A DNA stretch of 64,000 nt from positions 64,451 through 128,450 of the forward strand of contig NZ_FMZO01000012.1 in NCBI RefSeq assembly GCF_900101395.1. The letters run 5' to 3'. Origin of the DNA: Niabella drilacis. Its GTDB lineage: Bacteria; Bacteroidota; Bacteroidia; Chitinophagales; Chitinophagaceae. Under the pieces are notes generated by a model, which did no database searches, was not told the DNA's origin, and saw only the letters and a program-made list of their open reading frames with translations. This document shows, piece by piece, positions 1 through 9,310 of this stretch. Position 1 is the stretch's first letter. Each line of letters opens with the position of its first letter. A program made the position numbers and the translations under genes.

Positions 1-161
1 AAAAAGTCGACTGCCAGGTACCCGTGGTTGACCAGGATATCCAGGTGCCCGGTACCCAGCGGCTCGGTCAGGTGAAAGGTTACAACGATAATGGCAGCAA
101 CACCACGCAAAGCATCCAGCACAAGATAGTGCGGCTTGGTATAAAGGTTATTATTATTCAT
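1..161 (-). CDS. acyltransferase family 3 protein, N-terminal part (cut by window edge)
   Basis: Reading leftwards from the ATG at 161, the first 53 codons encode the start of an integral-membrane acyltransferase (OafA/NodX-type, acyltransferase_3 family). The family's first helix motif LDALRGVAAI is present, with the conserved histidine in VVTFH. It is almost identical to the start of the complete gene at 1228-2337: positions 1-105 differ from 2177-2281 at only two bases, and the alignment to base 161/2337 has no gaps. The rest lies outside the window, so intactness cannot be judged. The likely role is transfer of acyl groups to a surface sugar. The substrate is unknown. Confidence 0.85.
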   Translation of the reverse strand, partial: MNNNNLYTKPHYLVLDALRGVAAIIVVTFHLTEPLGTGHLDILVNHGYLAVDF

Positions 162-322
162 TCTTCCTGGAATATTGGGTTCAGGGGGTTATTATAAATG
201 AATTGACATTACCCGGTATCCGTTCAGCAAGCTCCTGCATGTGAAGCTATTTGCCGGCAGCATATCTGATCCCGGGATCGACCGGTGTTTTTTGTTGCTG
301 CAGGCAAAATCTGCCAACCGTA

Positions 323-392
323 TATAAACAGGCCAAAACCGCGCATCTCTCATCTTCATATATTCGTTTAATGATCGTGTACCAATTGCTGT
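323..392 (-). repeat. duplicated upstream block, copy 1
   Basis: This block lies upstream of the partial acyltransferase and matches 2480-2551, which lies in the equivalent place upstream of the complete one. The shared core begins CATCTTCATAT (351 and 2510) and continues with TGATCGT and CAATTG/AAATTG-like stretches. The sequence between each block and its start codon has diverged. The tandem duplication therefore included the upstream region. The rest of the gap 162-653 shows no other gene I can support. Confidence 0.6.
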
Positions 393-653
393 TCAACAGA
401 TCTGCAAACTTAGGTAAATAACCTGTCCGGCTGCACTTATTGATAAATGCCAGTATGGAAATGCTCGGGAAAGTTGATCTCTTTTGATCTATTAAGCCCG
501 GAAGACCCAAAAATCCCGGATAAACGCACCGCGTTTACAACATTGCTTACAACCCAATTAATGTGATTCAATTTCATAATGCGCTCATTTCATCTATGCA
601 GCCCATTTATCCTGATCACTGCCGTCAAAGCCGGACAGATCGGACACTTTTAA

Positions 654-1028
654 AATAGAGGACTGGTAAAATTTTATGAGCAGGTAACGGGAATGCCGGT
701 GCTCCGATACACTCCTGACTTTGCCGAATTGCAAACCCCAACAGCAACGCTGGCAATAGGAAGCACAGGAACATTACAGTTTTTGGGTGGTAATAGCGTC
801 GCTGAACCTTTACAGAACCGCAGTGCCATTATTGAGTTTAGGGTGGAGAACGTTGACTGGGATTATGAGCGATTGGCTGATTTTCTGCAACCATATATCG
901 TTCAGCACCCAACAATAATGCCCTGGGGAAACAAATCGCTTTTATTCAGAGACCCTGATGGTAACCTGGTCAACCTTTTTACACCCGTTATGCCGGAAGC
1001 CATTAAAAAGTTTGAAAGCAAAGAATAA
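654..1028 (+). pseudogene. VOC (glyoxalase/bleomycin-resistance fold) protein, N-terminally truncated
   Basis: The reading frame is open from 654 and encodes LVKFYEQVTGMPVLRY, then a standard VOC half-repeat ending in LFRDPDGNLVNLF. VOC proteins normally have about 8-12 more residues at the start (first beta strand and metal-ligand region). Here a TAA at 651-653 precedes the fragment and no start codon replaces the missing end. The first ATG in frame (693) falls inside the first helix, which would give a 111-residue product lacking beta strand 1. I read it as a decayed gene. An alternative is a short but still folding product from 693. Nothing nearby suggests a substrate. Confidence 0.65.
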
Positions 1029-1227
1029 ATACAAATGTGCCCAATCCCAGATGAACTTATATTATGTAGCCTTGCTATATCGCTTCGTCCCCCTCCTTCT
1101 TAATTAATGAAACACATCGCCGGAGCTTGCAGCCCCCCTATCTCACTGCATATCCGCCCGCCCGGTTTGCCATAGACAAGATGGGAAGGGATACGTTGGA
1201 GCTACACTTTTGCACCACAGCAGGAAG

Positions 1228-2337
1228 CTATTGCCCCCATTTTTTTCTCAGCCATTTGCGAACGGGTTCATCATACCATTTCAAACAGGCATACGCCAAA
1301 ACTATGCTGCCGGTCAGGATCAGCAATGCATAGGGCCAGGCCTGCGCAAGGGTTACCCCCTTATGGTTGCTGATCCAGGCCACATAAAAACACACCACCG
1401 GAAAATGCACCAGGTATAGCGGATAAGATATATCACCCAGGAATTTACAGATCCTGCCCTCCGCAGGAGTATGTACCATACCACTGGCCCCCAGGTAAAC
1501 AATGAGGGGGAAAATAATAATGATACATACGGATTCATACACCCCGTTCATCCAAAGATGCTCAGCACCACCGATGCGGGGCATATATAAGACGAGGGCG
1601 ATCAGGAGGCTGCACCATAAAAAGGCATGCCTGATACGGGTAGGTTTTGCGATCCTTGAAAGCAACAACCCTGCAAAGAAGGGGTACATGGTACGGGTAA
1701 TACCCACGCGTACCTGTTCCCCGTTTAGCGTCCAGCCACCGCTGACATCCCCGTTGGTGATAGCCAGATGAGCGAGCGCTACGGCCGCGATCAGCACCAA
1801 AACACCCAGCGCTGTTTTTGAGAACTTCCGGATGCCGATGGCGTAAAGGATATTGGCGATATACTCAAAGAACAAGGACCAGCCTACGCTGTTGAGCGGA
1901 TGCATTTCCTCCCAGCCCCGGATGTCCAGCGATAAGGGCACCGGCAGGATCGTATAGCCGATGAGCATTACCAGCAGCATTTTCCAAAGGGGAATGGTGT
2001 GAATAAGCGGCCAGATGGCAGAATCTGTGAAATAAAACCCGATGGCCCCGAGGGTCATTCCCAAAACCACCATCGGCTGAAGCCGTTCGACCCGGCGCTT
2101 AAAGAAAGTACCGACAGACATCTGATGCCAGCGGTCATCATAGGCATAACCGATCACAAAACCGGACAACAGGAAGAAAAAGTCGACTGCCAGGTACCCG
2201 TGGTTGACCAGGATATCCAGGTGCCCGGTACCCAGCGGCTCGGTCAGGTGAAAGGTTACAACGATAATGGCGGCAACGCCACGCAAACCATCCAATATCG
2301 GGTAGTGCGGCTTTGATGAAAGGCTATTATTATTCAT
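1228..2337 (-). CDS. acyltransferase family 3, membrane protein (369 aa)
   Basis: The protein has about ten hydrophobic segments and the acyltransferase_3 signatures: LDGLRGVAAI with VVTFH near residues 16-31, DFFFLLSGFVIGYAY near 51-65, and RRVERLQPM near 80. The histidine in the first motif is the conserved catalytic residue of the family. Members O-acylate surface polysaccharides, lipids or secondary metabolites. The length is normal for the family. The start at 2337 gives an Asn-rich first five residues, shared with the paralogue at 1-161, which supports it. No glycan-synthesis genes flank it, so the acceptor cannot be inferred. Confidence 0.9.
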   Translation of the reverse strand: MNNNSLSSKPHYPILDGLRGVAAIIVVTFHLTEPLGTGHLDILVNHGYLAVDFFFLLSGFVIGYAYDDRWHQMSVGTFFKRRVERLQPMVVLGMTLGAIGFYFTDSAIWPLIHTIPLWKMLLVMLIGYTILPVPLSLDIRGWEEMHPLNSVGWSLFFEYIANILYAIGIRKFSKTALGVLVLIAAVALAHLAITNGDVSGGWTLNGEQVRVGITRTMYPFFAGLLLSRIAKPTRIRHAFLWCSLLIALVLYMPRIGGAEHLWMNGVYESVCIIIIFPLIVYLGASGMVHTPAEGRICKFLGDISYPLYLVHFPVVCFYVAWISNHKGVTLAQAWPYALLILTGSIVLAYACLKWYDEPVRKWLRKKWGQ

Positions 2338-3025
2338 GGATCTTTGGATCAGGATCAGGGTTTATTAAAAAGGGTATAATTGATGTTATACCCGTTTCAG
2401 AAGGCTCCCACATTGCTGCCGCCGGCGGCAGATGCATCATCAGCCGGTAAGCCTTCACTTTCATTCCGGTGCGCCGGAACATAAACAGGATAAAGTCACC
2501 GGAAGTCTCCATCTTCATATGTTCATTCAATGATCGTTTATAAATTGTTATCGGAAGAAGCGGTAAAATTAAGCAAGTGTCTTGTTCAAATGCAACCAAA
2601 TCGTATCAAAATCCAGACAGATCGTCTCATTTTTACACACAGCCAGGGTTGTATGTTCCGCTGAAACTGCCTGCGCCCTGTAACCTGCACCGGGCGGCGG
2701 CAATATATAGCCCCATCCCTTCCCTGTCCTTTAAAACTGCAAAAGATGCAGGCAGTCCGCTTTTTTGTAATCCACCGGAAGCTCCCAAAGCGGGAAGACA
2801 ATAAAAACAAGCTGTAAATCAATCTAATGCGGCTCATGTTAAAGCCGGTAAATGCGCTGCATTGCAAAATCGGCCGTTCCGGGAACGAAAAAGCCAAAGC
2901 AGGCAATCGTAATTATTAAAAGCCGGATTTTTTGAAAACGACGCGCTGGAAAATCATTAAAAAGAATGAGAAAAAAAACAAGACTGACACTTAATTTGCA
3001 ATAACAGAAAAATGTAATTTGGGGA
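2338..3025. other. intergenic gap between acyltransferase and histidine kinase
   Basis: It contains the second copy of the duplicated upstream block (2480-2551). Short open frames exist on both strands, but none has recognisable protein features, so no gene is called. The kinase promoter should lie near 2980-3020, but I see no clean TAnnTTTG box. Confidence 0.4.
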
Positions 3026-4966
3026 ATGGGAAAACTATCGCTTATACTCATTGCACTCCTTACCGTCTTTACGGGGTGGAGCCAGTCGGCCATGAATAAA
3101 GACAGCCTGCTAAAAGTGCTGAAAACAGCAAAGGACGACACGGCCAGGGTATTGCTGTATATCGATATAGGTTATCAGTACGAGCAGGACGACCCGTCAA
3201 CCGCCGGGCAATATTATCTGATGGCCGGCGAACTGAGCCAACGCCTGCATTACAAAACGGGTACTATTAAATTTTTGACCAACTACACAGGCATCCTGAA
3301 TGGAAGGGGCGCATACGACAGTGCTTTAGCGCTCAATAAACAATCTTTTCAACTGGCCCGGGAAATACATAACGATCTGTATATCGGAAAAACAGCAGCC
3401 AACATCGGCAATAGCTTTAATTATTTAAGTGAGTATGACAGTGCCATTTATTATTATGAAATGGCCGGAAGATACTTTGAAGCAATGGACAACAACTATC
3501 TTCTTGCCCGGATGTATGAAATGGAGCAACTCGTTTATCAAAATATGATGCAGTACAAAAAGGCGCTGCAGTATGGCAAAATGGCCGTAAAAGAGTTAAG
3601 ATCTTCAGGAGATAGCGTTGATTTAAGCAGAAGTCTGCTTAACCTTGCCAACAGCTATCAGAATAACAACTTTATTGATTCGGCATTAAGCTGCTATAAA
3701 GAGGCACTAACGATTTCCCGGAAACTAGATTTTATCTCGGGCGAAGCAGCAAGTCTTTTGGGTATCGGCAATATTTATTTTCATCGTTACGATGCAGATG
3801 CAATGAAGCCTTACTTTGAAAAAGCACTGGCATTGTCAAAACAATCCGGAGACCCAAACGGAGAAGCAATAGCATCCAGGGGAATGGCGCTGTACCACCT
3901 TTTAAAAAAAGAACTGGATAAGGCAAAAGCATTTTGCATCGTTTCTTTAAAATTAACCGATAGTGCCGGTAGCAAATATGACAGGTATGAATCCATGAAT
4001 ACATTATCATCCATCCTTTATGCGCAGGGCAATATTATTGAAGCAGAGAAAGTAAGATACAAAATGCAGCTATTGGAAAACGAAATAAGGGGAAGCGAAT
4101 TGCAACAGAAAACCATTTCGATTGAAAAGAAATTTGAAACCGAAAAAAAAGAGGCACAAATAAAATTACAGCGGTCGCAACTGCACCAGAAAAACACACT
4201 CAACTATATTTTATCCGGCAGCGCAGTAGCCTTATTGCTCATTTCGCTGCTCGCCTACCGCAACTACAGGCACAAACAAAAACTACAACAGGCAAAAATT
4301 GATGAACTGGAAACCGAAAAGCAATTAACCGCCACTGAAGCCGTGCTGAAAGGTGAAGAACAGGAACGTACCCGGCTGGCCAAAGACCTGCATGATGGTT
4401 TGGGAGGAATGCTCAGTGGCATAAAATATTCTCTAAACAATATGAAAGGGAATTTAATTTTAACGGCCGAAAACGCCCGGGCTTTTGAACGCAGCATTGA
4501 TATGCTGGACAGCAGCATACAGGAAATGCGCCGCGTGGCACACAATATGATGCCGGAAGTTCTGGTAAAATACGGGCTCAATGTAGCCGTTGGGGAGTTT
4601 TGCAGTGAAATAGACCGGAGCGTTGCGCTGCACGTCACTTACCAGCCCATAGGTATGGAGCAGGTCGCAATTGATCAGACCATTGCGGTTACTATTTACC
4701 GGATAGTACAGGAACTGGTCAACAATGCCATTAAACATGCCCACGCGCAAAACCTGCTGGTTCAGTTGCAGCCATCCGCATCCGAAAAAATGCTGATGAT
4801 AACCGTGGAAGATGATGGCAAAGGCTTTGACACTGCTGCACTACCCGCTTCAAAAGGCATAGGATGGAGCAATATCCAAAACCGGGTAGAATTTTTAAAA
4901 GGCAAAATCGACGTACATTCCGAACCGGGCAAAGGCACTTCTGTTTTAATAGAAGTCCATATCTGA
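3026..4966 (+). CDS. TPR-containing sensor histidine kinase (NarX/LiaS class)
   Basis: This 646-residue kinase starts with a secretion signal (about residues 1-19) followed by tetratricopeptide repeats (about 30-345) predicted to lie in the periplasm. A short coiled coil and a single membrane helix (about 393-411) follow. The cytoplasmic half has a HisKA_3 dimerisation motif, LAKDLHDGLGGM, with the phosphorylated histidine at residue 456. The HATPase domain has its N box in ELVNNAIKH (about 563) and a later DDGKGF. This class phosphorylates LuxR-type regulators, and such a regulator begins 49 bases downstream (5016). The TPR sensor suggests that protein-protein contact is sensed. The ligand is unknown. 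Confidence 0.93.
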   Translation: MGKLSLILIALLTVFTGWSQSAMNKDSLLKVLKTAKDDTARVLLYIDIGYQYEQDDPSTAGQYYLMAGELSQRLHYKTGTIKFLTNYTGILNGRGAYDSALALNKQSFQLAREIHNDLYIGKTAANIGNSFNYLSEYDSAIYYYEMAGRYFEAMDNNYLLARMYEMEQLVYQNMMQYKKALQYGKMAVKELRSSGDSVDLSRSLLNLANSYQNNNFIDSALSCYKEALTISRKLDFISGEAASLLGIGNIYFHRYDADAMKPYFEKALALSKQSGDPNGEAIASRGMALYHLLKKELDKAKAFCIVSLKLTDSAGSKYDRYESMNTLSSILYAQGNIIEAEKVRYKMQLLENEIRGSELQQKTISIEKKFETEKKEAQIKLQRSQLHQKNTLNYILSGSAVALLLISLLAYRNYRHKQKLQQAKIDELETEKQLTATEAVLKGEEQERTRLAKDLHDGLGGMLSGIKYSLNNMKGNLILTAENARAFERSIDMLDSSIQEMRRVAHNMMPEVLVKYGLNVAVGEFCSEIDRSVALHVTYQPIGMEQVAIDQTIAVTIYRIVQELVNNAIKHAHAQNLLVQLQPSASEKMLMITVEDDGKGFDTAALPASKGIGWSNIQNRVEFLKGKIDVHSEPGKGTSVLIEVHI

Positions 4967-5015
4967 AATAAGCCCGCGAAGAGGGTTCAATGAAAGTCTG
5001 CAAACATCAGCAAAC

Positions 5016-5630
5016 ATGAAAGCAAGCGTATTTATCGTAGACGACCACTACATGGTAATAGAAGGCATCCGTTCCTTATTACAGAACGAAGCAGGCATTG
5101 ACTGGATGGGACATGCCACCAATGCCGCTTCCTGCCTTAGTTTTTTAAAACAGCAGCAACCGGATATTATACTGATGGATGTAAACCTGCCGGATGCCAG
5201 CGGCATTGACCTGTGCAAGGAAGTGCGGAAGCAGTACCCTTCTGTTTTTGTATTGGGATTAAGTACCTTTAATCAACAGGCCATCATCCGTAATATGACA
5301 GACAATGGTGCATCGGGCTATGTATTAAAAAACGCTACGCGGGAAGAGTTGCTGGAAGCCATCCGGACGGTTGCTTCCGGCAAAACCTATCTCAGTCCGG
5401 AAGCAGCATTTACGCTTAAAGACACCGGCAGCAGCACACCGGTTATTACGCGGCGTGAAAAAGAGGTATTACAGTTAATAGCCGCCGGTCTCACCAATAC
5501 CGAAATATCGGAGCGGCTTTTCATCAGCGTTCCCACCGTAAATACCCACCGTAAAAGCCTGCTTGAAAAATTTGATGCTAAAAATACAGCGATCCTTATT
5601 GCAAAAGTCATCCGCCAGGGAATGATATAG
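5016..5630 (+). CDS. NarL/FixJ-type response regulator
   Basis: The protein has 204 residues. The receiver domain (1-120) has the acidic pair D9-D10, the phospho-acceptor D55 in ILMDVNLPD, and the conserved Lys in YVLKNA. A LuxR-type helix-turn-helix occupies about 140-200 (TRREKEVLQLIAAGLTN, VNTHRKSLLEKF). It lies just downstream of the HisKA_3 kinase and is its likely partner. Target genes are not evident; a LuxR-type palindrome would be the expected binding site. Confidence 0.94.
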   Translation: MKASVFIVDDHYMVIEGIRSLLQNEAGIDWMGHATNAASCLSFLKQQQPDIILMDVNLPDASGIDLCKEVRKQYPSVFVLGLSTFNQQAIIRNMTDNGASGYVLKNATREELLEAIRTVASGKTYLSPEAAFTLKDTGSSTPVITRREKEVLQLIAAGLTNTEISERLFISVPTVNTHRKSLLEKFDAKNTAILIAKVIRQGMI

Positions 5631-5851
5631 CCGCATATGAAAGAATTTTATGCTCCGCGGCTTTTATCCGGAAAAGATCGGGGGCACCGGCTTCAGCTGC
5701 CCGCCTATAAAACCCCGGGGAATATGAAGGATAAGAACGGAACCAGCCCGGGGCTGCCCCCAACAATTTTCGACCTTAACCCCCAACCCCGCCATTGACC
5801 GGTGATGCGCAAAACGTATACGGATCAAATCTCAAACCTGAAATCAAAACC

Positions 5852-7789
5852 TCAGCCTTCCAGCTCCATCAGCTTTGTAAAAACGGCTTCATAGTCTTTT
5901 TCCAGTCGCTCATTTTCTTTGGCAGCGGATGCATATTCCTGCTCGGCTTTCAAAAACCGGGTCTTGTCTGAATAGATCTGCGGATCCGCCAGGTCTTTTT
6001 CCAGTTGCAGCATCAGGGCTTTATTCTTATTCAATGCCTCTTCAGCCTGCTGAAACAATTTTTGCTGGCGCTGGATCTCTTTTTTCAATTCCTTATTAAC
6101 AGGAGCGTTAACAACCGGTGGCGGGGCGGGTGCTTCCACCGCTGCGGGTTTTGCTTTCTGATGCCCCTGTTTTTCGGTGGCGCCGTTCTTACGCATCCGC
6201 TCATTCCAGGCCACCCATTCATCATAAGGGCCCTTAAATTCCTTGATCTTTCCGTCTACGATCTCCCAGATCTTGTTAGCGGCCTTGGATATAAAGTGAC
6301 GGTCGTGGCTTACCAGGATCAGCGTGCCCTCGTACCGGTTCAGCGCACTGATCAGCAGATCCACACTGTGCATATCCAGGTGGTTGGTAGGCTCATCCAG
6401 CATCAGGAAGTTGGCTTTGCTCACAATGGTTTTTGCCAGTGCCACCCGGGCCTTTTCGCCCCCGCTCAGGATCCGGATCTTTTTATCGGTATCATCGCCG
6501 CTGAATAAAAAACAGCCCAGCAGCGCCCTTAGCTCCAGGTCGGTCATCTGGCTGCCGCAACCGCGCATTTCGTCCAGTATGGTATTATCAAGGGCCAGCG
6601 CTTCCAGCTGATGCTGTGCATAGAAACTTTCATCCACGTTATGTCCCCATTTGCGGTTGCCGGTATAGGGTTCTGCATCGGCAATGATCCGCAGGAGGGT
6701 TGACTTTCCCTTGCCATTGGCGCCGATCAGCGCGATCTTATCGCCCCGCTCGATCTCCGCTTTGGCGTTGCTCAGGATCACATTGTCGCCAAAAGCTTTT
6801 GAAAGATGATCCAGCTCAACCAATACCCGCCCGGGTACTTTATCAACCCTGAAGTTGATCCGAAGGTCGGGCCGTTCGATTGCCACATCTTCAATACGGT
6901 CCAGCTTATCCAGCTTTTTCATAATGCTCTGGGCCATGGCGGCTTTGCTGGCCTTGGCCCTGAAGCGCTCTACCAGCCGTTCATTCTGCCGGATATAGTC
7001 CTGCTGGTTCTCATATGCTTTTTGCTGCATCTCGATCCTTACCGCTTTCTCCTTTTCATAAAATTCATAATTGCCATTATACATATGAAGCTCCCGCTGG
7101 TAAAGCTCTACGATCTTTGTTACCATACGGTTCAGGAAAAATTTATCGTGGCTTACGATCACCACCGCTCCCTGGTAATGCTGCAGGTATTTCTCCAGCC
7201 ATTCGATGGAGGGAAGATCGAGGTGGTTCGTAGGCTCATCCAGCAACAGCAGGTCCGGCTTGGCCAGGATCATTTTTGCCAGCAGCACACGCATCCGCCA
7301 TCCGCCGCTGAACTCCTTGTACGGGCGGTTGAGATCGGAATTGGAAAACCCGAGCCCCTGTAATACCTCCTCCGTCTTATGCTGAATATTGTAGCCACCA
7401 AGCAATTCCATTTCATGCAGCTTATCCGTATACTCAAGCAATGTTTTTTCATCGCCGGTACGCTCCAGTTCCTTTCCCAGATCTTCTATTTCTTTTTCGA
7501 GCCGGATCACCTTTTCAAAAGCACTCATCGCCACCTGCAGGATAGAATCGTTGGTATCGAAGCTCAGCAGGTCCTGATGCAGGTAGCCAATCGTCGTTTC
7601 GCGGCCCCGCTCAACCGTGCCTTCCGAAGGGCTAAACTGGTTAACAAAAAGTTTTAAAAGGGTGGACTTTCCGGTACCATTATAGCCGATAAGCCCAATG
7701 CGTTCATTGGGTTGTATATGCCAGGTGGCATCTTTTACGATCACTCTTGCGCCGAATTCAAATGTAACGTTCTGTAAGCCGATTAACAT
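5852..7789 (-). CDS. ABC-F family ATPase (ribosome-associated type)
   Basis: This 645-residue protein has two ABC domains in tandem and no membrane segment. The first Walker A is GYNGTGKST (35-43) and the second is GANGKGKST. Signature motifs are FSGGWRMR and LSGGEKAR, and both halves have DEPTNHLD Walker B motifs. A long charged linker joins the halves, and the C-terminus is a coiled-coil extension rich in Lys/Glu. This layout matches the Uup/YdiF/EttA-like ABC-F proteins, which act on ribosomes rather than as transporters. Subfamily assignment is not certain. It is transcribed divergently from the DUF3347 gene. Confidence 0.92.
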   Translation of the reverse strand: MLIGLQNVTFEFGARVIVKDATWHIQPNERIGLIGYNGTGKSTLLKLFVNQFSPSEGTVERGRETTIGYLHQDLLSFDTNDSILQVAMSAFEKVIRLEKEIEDLGKELERTGDEKTLLEYTDKLHEMELLGGYNIQHKTEEVLQGLGFSNSDLNRPYKEFSGGWRMRVLLAKMILAKPDLLLLDEPTNHLDLPSIEWLEKYLQHYQGAVVIVSHDKFFLNRMVTKIVELYQRELHMYNGNYEFYEKEKAVRIEMQQKAYENQQDYIRQNERLVERFRAKASKAAMAQSIMKKLDKLDRIEDVAIERPDLRINFRVDKVPGRVLVELDHLSKAFGDNVILSNAKAEIERGDKIALIGANGKGKSTLLRIIADAEPYTGNRKWGHNVDESFYAQHQLEALALDNTILDEMRGCGSQMTDLELRALLGCFLFSGDDTDKKIRILSGGEKARVALAKTIVSKANFLMLDEPTNHLDMHSVDLLISALNRYEGTLILVSHDRHFISKAANKIWEIVDGKIKEFKGPYDEWVAWNERMRKNGATEKQGHQKAKPAAVEAPAPPPVVNAPVNKELKKEIQRQQKLFQQAEEALNKNKALMLQLEKDLADPQIYSDKTRFLKAEQEYASAAKENERLEKDYEAVFTKLMELEG

Positions 7790-7862
7790 ATCTTCTGCTG
7801 ATTTTATCCTTCAGTTTAAAATAATTGATTGTTTATCAGTATTTTTGTTTTCCTGAAACCTG

Positions 7863-7870
7863 CAAATTTA
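7863..7870 (-). promoter_or_regulatory. -7 box of the ABC-F gene
   Basis: The reverse strand reads TAAATTTG, a full match to the Bacteroidota -7 consensus TAnnTTTG, 74 bases upstream of the start at 7789. No good -33 TTTG at the usual spacing is visible, so the assignment is moderate. Confidence 0.45.
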
Positions 7871-7906
7871 GTTAATACAAACGAGTAAATAACATTATAG
7901 GTCAGT

Positions 7907-8530
7907 ATGAAAAAGCTTTTAGTAGTCATTGTGGTAGTGATCGCTGCCTTCCTGGTTTATAAATTGATAAAAAAAGACAACCCACCCCGGGAGAAGCCGG
8001 TGCCTATTGCCGTAAGCAAGCATAGTGATGTATTCAATCACTCGGTGGATGCCGTACTGGCCAGCTACTATGTAATGGCCGATGGGTTTGTGAACTGGGA
8101 TACTGCGGCAGTAAGTAAAGCCGCACTGACCCTCCAAACGGCGCTTACTGATTTTAAGGTAGAGGAGCTCAAACAGGACAGTGCTATTTATCAAACGGCC
8201 AGGTACCCCCTGGAAATGGCAAAAACGAACACCGGCATTATTGTGAATGCGCGTGACTGGGCAGAAAAAAGACATGCGTTGAACGATCTTTCGGATGCGC
8301 TGCGTATGCTGCTGCTGACGGTAAAATATGACCAGGCATTGGTATACTGGCAGGAATGCCCCATGGCCTTTGGCGAAGGGCAGCCGGCCAACTGGCTGAG
8401 CGGCAAAAATGAAATTGTTAATCCCTATCTTGGAACCAAAGACCCGAAATATGGGCAAACCATGCTGAATTGCGGCGAAAATAAAATGATCATTGATTTT
8501 ACCAAACCAGATTCTGCACAGGCAAAATAA
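7907..8530 (+). CDS. DUF3347 domain protein, membrane-anchored
   Basis: The product has 207 residues. An N-terminal hydrophobic anchor (about 4-20) is followed by Lys-rich residues. The rest matches the DUF3347 pattern: an alpha-helical region, then CPMAFGEGQPANWLS and NPYLGTKD, ending with a short segment containing a second Cys (MLNCGE). The paired Cys/Met motifs resemble those in the C-terminal part of CusB-like metal-efflux adaptors, where DUF3347 often occurs, so metal binding is possible. That is inference, since no efflux genes lie nearby. AGGTCAG just upstream of the ATG is a weak ribosome site. Confidence 0.8.
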   Translation: MKKLLVVIVVVIAAFLVYKLIKKDNPPREKPVPIAVSKHSDVFNHSVDAVLASYYVMADGFVNWDTAAVSKAALTLQTALTDFKVEELKQDSAIYQTARYPLEMAKTNTGIIVNARDWAEKRHALNDLSDALRMLLLTVKYDQALVYWQECPMAFGEGQPANWLSGKNEIVNPYLGTKDPKYGQTMLNCGENKMIIDFTKPDSAQAK

Positions 8531-8536
8531 ATCACT

Positions 8537-8544
8537 TATATTTG
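8537..8544 (+). promoter_or_regulatory. -7 box for tRNA-Lys
   Basis: TATATTTG matches the TAnnTTTG consensus and lies 66 bases before the mature tRNA 5' end. Between them, CTACCCT (8563-8569) can pair with AGGGTAG (8595-8601), so the precursor leader can form a hairpin. Confidence 0.5.
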
Positions 8545-8609
8545 CAGCCCGGATAAAAAAGACTACCCTGTTCCGGGCTCCCGTAGTGGCTGTAAGGGTA
8601 GCAAAAAAT

Positions 8610-8682
8610 GACTCCTTAGCTCAGTTGGTAGAGCTACTGACTCTTAATCAGTAGGCCCAGGGTTCGAGTCCCTGAGGGGTCA
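8610..8682 (+). tRNA. tRNA-Lys (anticodon CTT)
   Basis: All four arms can be drawn. The acceptor GACTCCT pairs with AGGGGTC with one G-U pair. The D arm is GCTC/GAGC around AGTTGGTA. The anticodon stem is CTGAC-type with loop CTCTTAA giving CTT, and the T arm is CAGGG/CCCTG around TTCGAGT. The discriminator is A. The 3' CCA is not encoded. Length is 73 nt. Confidence 0.96.
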
Positions 8683-8691
8683 CAGTAAAAG

Positions 8692-8717
8692 AGCTAATCG
8701 CAAGATTAGCTTTTTTA
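8692..8717 (+). terminator. rho-independent terminator after tRNA-Lys
   Basis: AGCTAATC (8692-8699), loop GCAA and GATTAGCT (8704-8711) form a perfect 8-bp stem followed by a T-rich tract. Confidence 0.8.
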
Positions 8718-8797
8718 TTTAATACTACCTGGATGCAAAAGAAAGGTCGGCCCGGGTTGACCCAATTCCCCGGCAGGATCAAAAAACAAACTAACAT

Positions 8798-9310
8798 ATG
8801 AGAATTGCGGTATTCGGTGCACACAAAGTTGGCAAAACCACATTGGCTGAAGAACTCCTGGAGCATCTTCCCGGGTATACCCTTGAGCAAGAGCCCTACT
8901 ATCAACTGGAGTCATCAGGTTATGAATTTTCGGAAAATCCAAACGCAGAGGATTTCATTGCGCAGTTTAATTATTCAGCCAAACTGATTTCCCAAAGCGG
9001 AAAGAATGTGCTATTTGACAGATGCGTCATTGACATCTTAGCTTATCTTCATGTCCTTGATCCACACAGAAATATTCAATTCCTCTTTGAAAAAGCACAA
9101 ACAATAATTGCGGAAATTGATCTTTTTGTGTTTGTTGCTATTGAAGAACCGGATCTGATACCGGGCTACCAGACAGATCGGCCAAAACTCAGAAGCCAGG
9201 TTAACGATTTACTCCATGACTGGATTGAGGATTTCGGAATAGAGGTAATTGAGGTGAGCGGTACATTATCGAATCGCAGAGACCAGGTACACTCCTGTAT
9301 TTCTGCGTAA
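8798..9310 (+). CDS. P-loop NTPase, NadR/AAA_28-like
   Basis: The protein has 170 residues and starts with MRIAVFGAHKVGKTT, a Walker A motif at residues 7-15. VLFDRCVIDILAYL near 70-83 resembles the DRxxxD segment of nucleoside- or nucleotide-kinase-like AAA_28/NadR proteins. Length and layout fit a small kinase or regulatory ATPase, but the substrate cannot be told from sequence. It stands alone between the tRNA-Lys terminator and an unassigned gap. Confidence 0.75.
   Translation: MRIAVFGAHKVGKTTLAEELLEHLPGYTLEQEPYYQLESSGYEFSENPNAEDFIAQFNYSAKLISQSGKNVLFDRCVIDILAYLHVLDPHRNIQFLFEKAQTIIAEIDLFVFVAIEEPDLIPGYQTDRPKLRSQVNDLLHDWIEDFGIEVIEVSGTLSNRRDQVHSCISA

Noticed and set aside
247-510. 87-residue open frame on the minus strand upstream of the left acyltransferase
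   Set aside because: No start signal, no recognisable features, and the equivalent region at 2330-2599 encodes an unrelated sequence in its frame, so it is probably chance within the duplicated block.
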